Shown: positions 13,141 through 24,700 of the stretch, in pieces
Layout: each line of letters begins with the position of its first letter
How positions within the stretch are numbered: position 1 is the stretch's first letter
The notes under the pieces: generated by a model
What the model was told of the DNA's origin: nothing
Databases searched by the model: none
What the model saw: the letters and a program-made list of their open reading frames with translations, nothing else
Program-made: the position numbers and the translations under genes
Assembly: GCF_011075055.1 (NCBI RefSeq)
Contig: NW_025401135.1
Span: 62,001-126,000, forward strand
Direction of reading: 5' to 3'
Length of the DNA stretch: 64,000 bases
Source: Mangifera indica
Taxonomy: Eukaryota; Streptophyta; Magnoliopsida; Sapindales; Anacardiaceae

Positions 13141-13290
13141 AAATCATGTATACATATATTTGAATACACAATTGAATTATTATTATATGATTAAATAATT
13201 CTAAATTAATGATAAAATAATATTTAATTACATGATGACATATTAATTGTATACTAAAATATTTGTACATATAATATTATTCATTAATAA
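13141..13290. repeat. AT-rich palindromic MITE-like repeat, copy 2
   Basis: It has the conserved core ATATGATTAAATAATTCTAA, then GATAAAATAATATTTAATTA and CATGATGACATAT, with inverted outer arms TGTATACATATAT and TTGTACATATAAT. It belongs to the same family as the copies at 45770 and 48797. Confidence 0.6.
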
Positions 13291-13299
13291 AGTGACTTT

Positions 13300-16169
13300 G
13301 TAAAAGGAAGTTCAAAAATTCATCAAAGAGAAAAAAATCTTTTCATCTTCCTCTCAACACTCTTCGCAAAACTAGTGAAAATCTAAAGCATCACACCACC
13401 TTTTGCTTTTAGGTGGAACTATTAACTACTAAGTAAAGTAGTTTGTTTTAACTTAAGTTTGTGGTTAGTTTAACTAGTTTTGGAAGAAGGTTGTTGTGGT
13501 CATTCGATAATATTAGATGAGACGGTCATGAACACTTCAACGAAGGAAAGAAGATATGGATATGTAGTCGACATATGGGTAAGTTTCCTTCTCTGTCATA
13601 GTTACATTTAAAGATGAGTCTATTGAGAATGTCTTTATAAAGTGGCTTAGGGTTTGGGTAAAAAATTAGTTTATAAATGAGGGTTATGATTTGAAAATGA
13701 TTGTGTCAAGATTCAGAGTTGGAGATTAGTTTAGAAAATGGTTTAGGATATTTACATATAGATTGAAAATAGACATGAGAAACGGTTCATGGTTTGGAAA
13801 TTGGTCTAGTAAAGAAATTAAGGTTTGAAAGTTTTTCTAAAAATGGTTTTGGTAAAAAAAAGGGTTTGTAAAAATGGGTTTGAGTTTGAATATGATTTAG
13901 TCAAGAGTTTAAGTTTGGAAATTAGTTTTGAAAATGGTTTAGGGTTTCAACATATGTAACACTTTGTATCAGAGGTCATGTCCTCTAATGGAAATGTTAC
14001 TTAAGTCATTTATGTAATATAAATAACTTAAGAACATTTATCACAAAAATAAAATTGCAAAAACACCCTTTATTCAACTCCAATGTGGAGTTAAGCCCAA
14101 GTGTCAATTTAAGCACCTAAACGAATAATTAAGAATATCCTATGTTAAAAATAAAATAAACTATCAACGTGTATACATAACTAAAATATCCAAATTACAT
14201 TAACTGAAAACATAAAAACACCATATCTAGGGTTCCTCTCATACTACTATTTAGCTGACCAATAACCTTATCACCACCACATCAATGCTAATTTTCAAAA
14301 CTAAATAGAAAATGGTAAGTGATAAGACATGCATTAAGTAGGAGCATCTATCATGCAATACATTAATTCTCTATTCTTTTCCTCTTCCTTAATTTATCTC
14401 ACATTCCTTATCTTGAACTCTTTCATCATCTAAGGTTTATCTTTACCCTTCCTTAGATGAAATTGAACATGTTGCATGTAGGTCATTCAATTATCATGGT
14501 GAAAGCATTTCTATTTTATCTTCTTTTATCTTATCTCTTTGTCGATCACTCTAGGCTAAAGTAGAGATTTGATACCTTGACCACGTGACTACTCTCTCAG
14601 CCTATCATAGTTGACAATATATATGAACTTGTCTTGACATCTCTATAGACACTCATCTATGAACTCTCTCTCTTATAACATATCTTTTTATGTGCATAGT
14701 TTATGTCATGAGTGCCCTTCATATTAGCCTTCTTGAAACATATCCCCTTATTTGTGAGAAATTCATGTTTTCATAGGTAGCATCAATCTCTTTATGTCTT
14801 GGGAACTCTATGTCCCATACATACATTCTTGAGATGACTAGCTCCCATATATAGTTTATGAGATCTCTATATCCCATCATCTAACTCTCAGGTAAACATG
14901 ATTACTCTATTACTTAATCTCATACTCATATCTTCTTATTCTAGGATTCTCAAATCTCAAACCTTTATTAGACTTTAACTTTCACTTATCATGAACATGC
15001 TTATGACTTTATGTGCCTTAGCTTATTCTATCTAAGGCACCTCTTGGTATTTTAATGTGCCACTTACATTCTTAACTATTACTTAGGATATCTCTATAGT
15101 CAATTGGTATTTTAATATGTTAATTCACTTTTAGTCAGGTGCACAATTGTACACTTAAGCCTTACGAGAGTACATGCCTTCCTCACATGTATGGGTTACC
15201 CTTCATTAACATTCTTGGTTGTGACAGTATGCATGGTCATGCATACTTCATGCATGATCATACATATGTTCCAAGTGTATGACTTCCTTCTTCTCTTCAC
15301 AAGTAGACCAAATCTCTAGGGGTAAAATTATCTTTTCTTATGTATGAAAGATTATACATACCTTATGTAGAGTCATCCATTTAGACCTATCCTATGTGTC
15401 ACAAATGGTCATACTTGTCTTTCACATAGACATTTGCTAATCATTGATGTCTTTATCCTACCAAGGCATACAAGTACATGTTATTTTGTATGGTCATAGG
15501 TCACGTACAGTTTGGCTAAAATAATGCATGTCACAATCATGCTTGTCTTTAGGATGGTTGTGCATGCCTGTTTGGAATGTGAATTTTAGTCTATTTTCTA
15601 TATGTTTACTCCACATACGAAAACCTTATAGTTTTAACACAATATCTACCATAATTTGCCATGTCAAACAACCATGTTCATGACCTTACACATTAGATTT
15701 GAATGTACTAATGTTTATAGATCAAGACCTTTATTTAATCATTCTTTCATACTCATCAAATTAACAAATTATCGGTCATGTTATGGAGTGCAAGCAAAAT
15801 CAAAATGTCTATAAAATTGTTCATATATTAAAATCCCAAACAACCTAACTGTAACAACTAATAAAGCATGTTCTCAATATGAGCATACAAGAAATAACAT
15901 CAATCATTCATAAAGTGTCTGAATTTCATATTATAGATCATAAAATAGTTTTTCATCACTCTATGTTATGATATCATCCTTTAAAACTAAAATAGTTCTC
16001 CTACTTACTAGTCTTCCTATTTTATAGATTTGATATCGAACTTCACCAAACTCACCAAAAAACTCCTTTTTCACAAACAAAAAGCTATTTTGAATGACTG
16101 TGACTATCTCTGTCTCTTGACTAGAAGATTTCACATTATATCAGATAAGATTTAATTATATTTTATGCT
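13300..16169. other. Unclassified repetitive intergenic DNA
   Basis: No coding region is recognised. From 13680 a degenerate direct repeat of about 197 bases is visible: blocks around TTAGTTTAGAAAATGGTTTA near 13721 recur near 13918. From about 14100 to 15600 the sequence is rich in partly palindromic CATGCATGATCATAC-like words, of a kind often seen in plant Gypsy-type LTRs. I cannot set boundaries or name a family. Confidence 0.4.
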
Positions 16170-16438
16170 TCAAAGTATTGAATGATCGCACCAAAAGGTG
16201 GTAATAGATTTTACATGTCAAAACTATTCATAGACAATTTGATGCAATATATGAGTGTATGTTATGTATATATGTCTATTGAATTGACCCACAAATAAAA
16301 TTTCATATTGATGGTAGCTAGCTTCAGTGTCTATAGAATACATCCTTTTAACAAATCGAGATACATATGATATTTCGACTATTTCAACTTGAGGTCATCA
16401 GATCGTCTATATAAGGATCGATATGGTTTGACCAGAGG
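16170..16438 (+). mobile_element. Diverged fragment of the same Copia LTR family
   Basis: The stretch aligns in order with 20233-20475 and with the matching part of the 27582-29471 LTR: a TTGAATGATC start, ACATGTCAAA, GACCCACAAA/GACCCACCAA, CAACTTGAGGTCATCAGA, then ATATGGTTTGACC. It is only a piece of the LTR and lies outside the MULE, so the family inserted more than once nearby. Confidence 0.65.
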
Positions 16439-16970
16439 CAAAATAGGGCCCTTTGAGGATAGGTCTAGGCCTACCCTTAATTCTAATTTTTTAAAAAAAA
16501 AATTTAAGTAGACTCACCCTTATTTATTTTTGTAGGCTAACCCTTTATTCTAAATTTTTTTAACAAACCTATTATAGTGTTATAACAATATAAAATCAAA
16601 TACTCAATTTTTATTTCTTTCAAATCCTTAACCTTACAACCTCATTCACATTCAACAATCCATAACCATACCTTTCTTGATTTTTGTCTCATTCATTCTC
16701 TGACATTCGCCCATTTTCCAAAAAATTTGATAAGTTTTTGCTTGTTCTATTGCTTTCAATTCCAGGTAAAAATTTCATTTTTCTATAAAATGTTAAGGTT
16801 GTGATTTATTTATTTATTTTTTTGTGAAATGTTGCACATTCATTTTGTTTCATTTTGCTTAATTTGTTATTTGAAAACATAAATCTTGTTGACTTACTAG
16901 TTGGTTTCCATCTGTCTAAATTTTCATTTTTTTTTCTCACTTAAATTTCATTCACTCATGCCATTAATCA
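16439..16970. other. Left flank of the MULE insertion
   Basis: No gene is recognised. The stretch begins near CAGAGGCAAAATAGGGCC (from about 16433), which resembles hAT/Tip100-like termini, but no matching right end was found. It continues as AT- and T-rich DNA up to the target duplication of the MULE. Confidence 0.35.
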
Positions 16971-16979
16971 CTCAATAAT

Positions 16980-17065
16980 GGGATATTAATTAAAATAGGC
17001 AAAAAACTGTCTGTTTAAACCTTTTTAGGCAAACATTAGATACACTTATGTTTATAAGCAAATTA
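16980..17065 (+). repeat. Left terminal inverted repeat of the MULE
   Basis: It starts GGGATATTAATTAAAATAGG and pairs with the right end at 36615-36699. Blocks shared further in include AAACCTTTTT and TTTATAAGCAAA. The 9-bp target duplication lies immediately to the left (16971-16979). Confidence 0.88.
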
Positions 17066-19955
17066 CATGTCATTTACCTATTCTACCCTTACTAGCAAAA
17101 TCTAAGAAAACGCAAAACATTTTCAAATCTGAGTCGAAGATAGCAAATAAAAATCGGGAATATAGAACACAGTAGCAATGACTCCATTCTTGCATTTCAA
17201 ACGTTTCCCAAACACAATAACATTCGACAATGTTGTCTAAGATAAATTTGATCATTTCCTTGCCTTGTTAAGTTTGAAATGGGTTTAGTTGATAATTTAT
17301 TCAACTTTGCTTTTTTATATTGATGAAAATCAAGTAAGGTATGGTGGTTTTTACGGTAGTCAGGTTTATATGGTTTAGGGTTTTAGCTGATTTTAGTGTT
17401 AGTTTAATTTAGGGTTTGTAGGATAAGGGTTTTGACTAATTTATGATGATTTATTTTGCAAATAATCATGTGTTTGACTAGATTTTTGCCTGATTGTGTT
17501 ATCGTTAACAGAGAAGAAAGTCAGATTCTGGTCATATTCATATTCAGAGTCTCTCATATTCGCATTCACACTCGCATTCCAACTATTTACAAAATGGTTT
17601 TTTTTTTTTCATGGAATTAACATTCACATGTTTGTTTTTTTAGAGGTTTTCAATTAATAATCAACTTAAGAAAAGGTTGTATAATGATGGTCATAGCTTC
17701 AGGGCTACTATAAGTGTTAAAAGTCATGTAGAAATGGAAAATCATATAACGACGAAGCTTGGTAGAAGCCAGAAAGAGATTTTTAGGCAAAGTTGTTTTG
17801 GACAATTTTTAGATCTTGAAGTTTATAAACATAACTTACTTTGATGCATTGTGTACTTTTTTGGCAAGTCAATAGAAGGTGTTGGGAAAGGTATTTTGGT
17901 TTAGACTCAATGAGATTGACTGTAAATTTGGCTTTGTTGTGTTTGCTATGATAATTGGGCTAAAATTTAGCAAGGAGATAGACATAAGTAATTACGTTAT
18001 GACGGGGAGAGCACAGTTGAGAAAGAGGTACTTTCTAGGTGTCTAACATTTATTGTGTGGTGATCTCGATAGAGCTTTTAAACACAAGGCATGAGGAAAC
18101 AATGATGAGGATACTGTGAAATTAACTGTCTTATATTTGCTCTATTATGGACTAATGGGATTAGATAATAGGAAAGTCATATTAGAACATACTATCAAGC
18201 TAGTTGATGATTAGGATATGTTTAATAGATGTCCATAGGGGATAATCATTTGGAGGATAACTGAAAAGTCTATAAGTCGAGCAATGGAGAAGAGGTATGA
18301 TGAAGTTTTGAATGAATATCCATCATATAAAGAGGATATTCCAGTGCTATCTTATGAGATGATGAGATATGCAGTAGCATTTCAGATAACCTAAGTATAA
18401 GATAGTAGTTATTTTGCTTTTACATTTTATGAATAATTATATACAACTAACAACATATTTTCAATGTTATAGGTATGGATATATGAAACTATGAGCAATC
18501 TGGGAGGTTTTGCGATTTGTAAATCCAGAGATAGTGTCTTCTAGATGTTAAAATGGAGGACTTTTGAAAACCTAGGGTGGGAGAATGTTAAAAGCATCTT
18601 TAGGGCATCTCAAGTATGTTATGACAATTTATAACATTATAATTGAAAATAATTAATATTTTTCTATAACTTAGAAATTATCACATTTGATAGGATGTCG
18701 TGACTTCTATTTTGATTCTGTCGATGATTGAGAGGGAATTATCATGGTACAGAGATATTGTGAATTACGTGGGTGATAGAGGAGAACCTGATAATGATCA
18801 TAGCTCATAACGTTATGTCATATCCAAATCACCTGGATTGATCAAAACAATACCACCCACATTACTCCTACCGTATCTATGTCAGTGCTTGAAGATAAAA
18901 TTGATCGACTTTATAGGCTTCTACAAGGGTTTATGGACAAAGTTGATAAACATCTTGGAAACTTGGATAAGCACCAAGCGTTGCTCGAAGCTAAATTGGT
19001 AGAACTCAAACGCATGTATTATGCCACCCTATAGACGAGATAACTTTTTCCTAATTAAGTGGTTATATTTTTTCTTATAATACAGCGTGAGTCATTCAAG
19101 GTTATAATTAAGTTGTTTAGCCACAAAGATGTCTTTACTTGTGATACTCTGATACAACCTCGATGAGGTACCTAAAGGACATTACAGGGAAGGATTATAA
19201 CGAAGGCTCATTCGTTTCTTAAGCCATATACCAACCCATTGAGACAGTATGCAAAAAGTTATCTAATCATCGCAACAGAGAATGGAAGTCAATAATATTA
19301 TTAAATTTTTACAATGGTATAAGGAAACAAATTAAGACACCACTATAACCACATTTTTTAATGGAGATTGCAAAAAAAAAAAAAATGGATGGTGGAATGT
19401 ACTATGTAAAGATAACAAATGACTATTGGATCAGGTACATAATTTTTAACCCACATAGGGGATTATATCTTCAATGTATTATTATATTATTAATTACATG
19501 ATTATATCTATAATATTGTTGTTCACCACATTGATAACTACTTAGTCATGTTACAACATGCGTTTTCATCGATTAAGTGGATGTGTGTTGAGACGTCATT
19601 CAATAGGTGGTTGTCATGAGTAATAAAGAATTAGGAAGAGGTTAGACCAGATAACTATCAATTGCCCTAATTGCTATTAAACCCCATTGAAGGAATAATT
19701 AATCTAGCCTTAGATCAATGCTATATCCCATAGGCTCATGTGGACATAAATTATTTATTGAATCCTTAACCTCACATAAATCAGTCACACTGATAACGAA
19801 GTGATTGTTGTTGTTACATTTTGATCAACTACAATTCTCAACACTGGGCATATAGTGAAGTAGAGCTCAATGCATGGACTTTGATTGTCTATGACACATC
19901 AACAAACTTCTTCTAATCTATAAAGAGATTCACCGAGACATTGACATGATATCAT

Positions 19956-22473
19956 TATTAGGGTTGGTACCTAAAACCAATTCCTATGACGATACAAGTT
20001 CATTTATAAAGGTCATATTTGTAATTTACTATGACATTCTTTGTCTATAAAACATATTAATATATGTTTAGACAAATCTCCTAAGAATGGTTGAATCGTG
20101 ATAAGTGAATCAGTGCTCGACACTTGATCATAAGAACCCTATGTGCATATTAGGTGGTTATTTTTAAAACGTTCGTGACTGTCATATTATTATGACCAAG
20201 GGCATATATAATAGTGATAGAGTTATCATAGTGTTGAATGATCTCATAAAAAAATAATGATAGTTCTCACATGTCAAAGTTATTTATTGACAACTTGGTA
20301 TAACACATAGGTGTACATTGTAGATGTGTTTACAAGACTGACCCACCAAGAGGATTTTATATGGATGGTTACTTCAGTATCTATGGAATAGTTCTCTTAG
20401 TGAATAGTGGTACATGTGATCCTTAAACTTGAGGTCATAAGACCGTCTTGTACAAAGATCAGTATGGTTTGACATCAACCTAACATAGTCTACTTAGAGG
20501 ATTTCTAGAAAGGTTATGATTGGTCATATCAAGATCTATATAAAAGCTATGATGGATCAATAAAAAATTTGTCACTCCTGAGCACAAAATTGATATCTCA
20601 GTTAAGGCCTTCTAATGGATGGCAATGATAAACTAAATTTATGGCCATATTGGGATTAAGTTGATACTCGATCCAATGTTTTTTTTGGTCATTGATTAAA
20701 GTCAGTCAATGTAACTTGAGGATCCTTAAGGAAGACACTGTATCTATACCTTAACCTCGAAAAGATATCATATGATGAAAAGATCGAATTACACAAGTAA
20801 CTCTATCACTGGCAGTTAAGAAGTTATATGCTAATACTCTATTAATCGGGTGGCTATGAAGTCTTACTAGAGGCAGCTTTTGATTTGTGTCCTAATGGAT
20901 GTCAGATTGGGAGTCTAACACGAATCTAGTCACTATCAACTTAGTGGAGAGTCTATAGGTCATACATAAAAAGGAGTTGATTAAACTATAAAGGTGTAGG
21001 ATTTTTCAAGATGAATCCAAGTTATATTTGATCTAGATTCTAGTTTGAGAGTTGGATTGGATTTATCAAATTGGATAAATCTAAGTGCAATTCATAATCC
21101 ATATAGGCCATAACTTTAAATTCAAATTAATATTATAATAATATAAATAATAATATATGAAATATAATTGAAGCCACATGGATAAGAACCATGTGTATGC
21201 GTGTGTATTCATATGTTTATGGCTTGGGACCAAGGTTTTCAAAACCAGACCGGGATAAAAATCGTTTTAAGTACTTGTTTCGATCGAACCAGTTGAACCG
21301 TTTGAACCGGTCGGTTAGACCGGAATTACTTAAGCAATTGATCACAGCCTTAAGCAATTGATTTGAAACTTGAACAATATTGATTTGAACATGCAGTATT
21401 ATTTATACCTTTTAATTTGAAACTTTCAAATTAAAATCACATCCTTAAGCAATTGATCCACCAAAGAGTTTACAAGGCCTTACAAAACACCAGCTTCTCG
21501 TAGTTGCCTGAGAAATCGCCGGTTACAATAGCAACGAAAATCATCGTCGTCAGCCAACGTCTGAGCCTGGAAAATCGTTGTGAAACTTGCAAATATAGCC
21601 ATGAAACTGCTGCCTTGTAAGCCTGCAAACCGATACCCCTCGGTGATAGTGTCATCATCAGCAGCCATATTTAAACCGTCGTCAACAAGGAACAGGAAAT
21701 TCGTCGGCTGTAGTAATTGAGGACTGCGTCTGCGTGCACTGCAAGGAAGAGAAAAAAACGAAAAACAGTGTAAAATTTTTATATGCAGCCTTGAACTGGT
21801 TCTGCATGGATCGGATTGGACCGCGGTTTAGGAGAGAATCGGCGGTTCAACCGCGGTCCAATCCGATTTCTATTCCAAAATGGTTTTGCCTTCAATAGAA
21901 CCCGGTTATAGTGCCGGTTCATGGACCAACCGGTTCGACCGGTCGGTCTGATCCAGTTTTTAAAACCTTACTTGGGACAACAAGTTATTTCTTATGGATG
22001 GCTTTTAGAGTTTGTTTAAAAGTCAACTTTCTCACATTATATAAAAATGGCACAAGTGTATTTCTCACAAAAGAAACAAATGCCAAATTTATTTGTTTTC
22101 TTTGAACCCTAGCCATTACAAAAGATGAATGTGCATTATTGTGGCTTTCATCAAAATTAATAAATCATACTCAAGCCCTAGCAACCTTCAAGCATGATTT
22201 TAGCCTCTAATTTAGTTCGTGTTTTGTGTAGTTACTGAAGTTGAGGCCTACTCTTGGTTTTGAGAGTAACTTCACAATCTGTCTCAATCAATATAAGTCA
22301 AAGGAATCATCTTTACACATATATATTCTATAAACACTCTATAAGTGTTGATAATATATTTATGAATTAATTATCCCACAAGGGCGATTCAGAAGGAGTT
22401 TTTACAGTATTTTTTTTATTAATTAAAAATTTTAAACGCTATTCCACAGTCTGAAGGCTGCGAATTCCCTATA
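19956..22473 (+). repeat. 5' LTR of the Copia element (with nested insertion)
   Basis: It is colinear with 27582-29471. It is longer because of a 740-bp hAT-type element at 21231-21970, and lacks about 110 bases near 21045 that the 3' copy keeps. It begins TATTAGGG and ends CCCTATA, consistent with decayed TG...CA ends. Confidence 0.8.
21231..21970. mobile_element. hAT-type non-autonomous element nested in the 5' LTR
   Basis: A perfect 8-bp target duplication, CTTGGGAC, lies at 21223-21230 and 21971-21978. The sister LTR has a single uninterrupted ACTTGCGATAACAAG here, which proves insertion. The ends are inverted: CAAGGTTTTCAAAACC on the left, and the complement of TTTTTAAAACCTTA on the right. 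The subterminal zones are rich in CCGGTT and AACCGG words. The middle (about 21470-21720) is less AT-rich and holds two overlapping minus-strand ORFs of 62 codons that I do not recognise; it may be captured host sequence. Confidence 0.88.
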
Positions 22474-22474
22474 G

Positions 22475-22490
22475 TGGTATCAAAGGCAAC
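22475..22490 (+). other. Primer-binding site of the Copia element
   Basis: TGGTATCAAAGGCAAC follows one base after the 5' LTR. It resembles the tRNA-iMet primer site used by most plant LTR retrotransposons (TGGTATCAGAGC). Confidence 0.75.
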
Positions 22491-24700
22491 CTTAAGGAAT
22501 TAATTCATAAAATTATACTTGTGAAATTATTTAATTCGATTACAAATTTTTAATTATTGATATCGAATTTTTTTATTATAAATTATAATTGGCTGTCATA
22601 AAATTGTTGTTACAATTTTTTTATTGATGTTATTTTTAATTTAAATTGTTGGCTGATGTTTTATTTCTGTAATTTGTTTGAGACTGTGAAAAGTAAGTAA
22701 ATTTGTGTTAAATTTGTTGAGTTTTAATTTTTGAGTTTTTGCTTGATATTGTTGAAGTATGCAGGGTATTTAAAATTCAACTGACTGACCATTGATTTTG
22801 TGTAATTGCATGAACTGCCTTCGAATTGAGTTGTTGCATGCTTCGAATGTCGCTATTGGTGTGAGGATGATTTATGTGCCACATTCCCTCACCTTGGTGA
22901 TGTGGCTTGCCGAAAATTAAGGATTTTTTTTTTTAATTTCTCCACCATTGGAAAATTTAGAGAATTTGAACCTGGCAAATGCCATGAATGGCTTGCTACA
23001 AGCTGTGCATAGGGTGGCCGAGTGGCACCTTCCTTGGCACCACCCAGCAAAATGTTGTTGGGCACAGTTGGACTTCCCATGTCTAAGTCGTGCCTTTGCA
23101 CAAGTCCAACCAAGCCCTTGATTGGCTCCTCTCTGGAATTATGTTGTTGAGCACAGCTGGACATCCTATGTCTAAGTTGTGGCCTTGCATTATTTCCAAG
23201 CATGCCTGCGACTTCTAACCATGTTCTCTAATCATGATGCTTTTGAAAGTTTTTTGAATTTTTGATGCATGACTGGAAACTTAACTTGTATGCTCAACAA
23301 AGTGAAAAAGATTGATTTGATCCTGTTTTGTTAAACTGGGACTAAATTAAGATTTTCTTGACCTTTGGGGTTGAAATGAATTATGCAAAACTTGAAAGAT
23401 TAAAATATAAATTAACTCTTGGGTAAAATAATTCAAATTATTTCATTTTAATTTTGATCATGATGTATGTATGTTTGTATATGCATGATGCCTAGTATAC
23501 AACTTAAAAACCTTGTATGAATGTTTTTTATTTTATTTATTATTTTTGGGTTTGTAATAATCAAAATAAGACCTGCTTGTCCTGCCTCTTCTAAAGTTTT
23601 GTTGTACTTCTCTTCTCACTTAACTCCCCTCGAATATAACTCGAAATTTCTGTTTTACAAATGCAAAATTAGAATAGAATTTAATTTTTCATTATTAGAA
23701 AAATTGTAACTAAGAAATGAAGCCATATACAATTGAAAAGTGAATATGAAGGAATTATTGAAGACCCGAAGAAAAGGATCTAGGTTAACAAGTCAACCCT
23801 TTATGGTCGAAGAGATTGACATTATTTAAAAGTTGTATACCAACATGTTTAATTCACATTGTAGTATGCATATTAGGTTTTCTTTTTCTTAATAATCACC
23901 TCATAGCTAAATAACTAAAATTGGTGAGATAATAATAAATCCCTTAAATATATTTATTAAGTCAAAAATAGCCAAATACCTACAATTATATAATGCCTTG
24001 AGGTAAGCCCTTGTTCCTTAGAACCTTGTTCGCTAAAGTGAATGATACATTTCTACTAGGCAGAAGATCAAATGATTGTTTATATTAGGTCTAACTTAAC
24101 TAATACACCTAGTTTGTTCGCCAAAGTGAAGGTGAAAGTGTATTAGAGGCAGAGTTAGGGACATGCAATTATTATCGCATAGGTGATAAGTAATATCCAC
24201 CTTACTAAAACCAAGAATCACAATTGATATCTCATGATTGGTTCATGCGTAGCTACTGAATTAGAGATCATGAATTTTTGTGATTGGTTTGATTGACCTA
24301 CCTAATTGATTAACTTGAATTTTTTCATCAAAGCAAAGGGGATAATTAATTTAATAGGATCTCGACCTGCTAAGAAGTCAATTGACATTTCCCGAGTCCA
24401 ATAGAGAGAGCTATTGGCTTGAATAAAAAGTGGGAGTATTTATTTGACAAAAGATCATGTTAAATAAATATGAAATTAAAATATGATTTTATTCTTAGTT
24501 TTGTAGAATAAACTCAACACATGACCTAATTTTGAAAAGACATCCAAAAATGAGTTTGGGTTAGATACAAAACAGCTTAATTGGTATCAATGTCTATAGA
24601 CTATACTAGAAGAGAGGAGAATATTGTATGTTGTCACATAAAATTTACTAGTTGTGCTCAAACTTGGTGTTGAAATGAGGGAATTTAATCCTTACAAGAA
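22491..24700 (+). other. Untranslated leader of the Copia element
   Basis: No coding remnant is recognised before the gag-like stretch. A 49-base block (ATGTTGTTGGGCACAGTTGG from 23052) is repeated from 23142 with a few changes, a 90-base period. The minus-strand ORF over it is not supported as a gene. Confidence 0.5.

Noticed and set aside
13955..13975. TGTAACACTT as the start of another Gypsy-type LTR
   Set aside because: No matching TGTTACA end was found within the following 3 kb.
19956..19990. A clear 5-bp target duplication for the Copia element
   Set aside because: ATCAT and ATAGT agree at only three of five positions; decay or slightly wrong ends cannot be told apart by eye.
21911..22105. 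Plus-strand ORF spanning the right end of the nested hAT-type element
   Set aside because: It crosses the transposon/LTR junction at 21970, so it is a chance ORF.
22889..23203. Minus-strand 104-codon ORF as a gene
   Set aside because: It lies in the untranslated leader of a Copia element, covers a 90-bp duplication and has no similarity.
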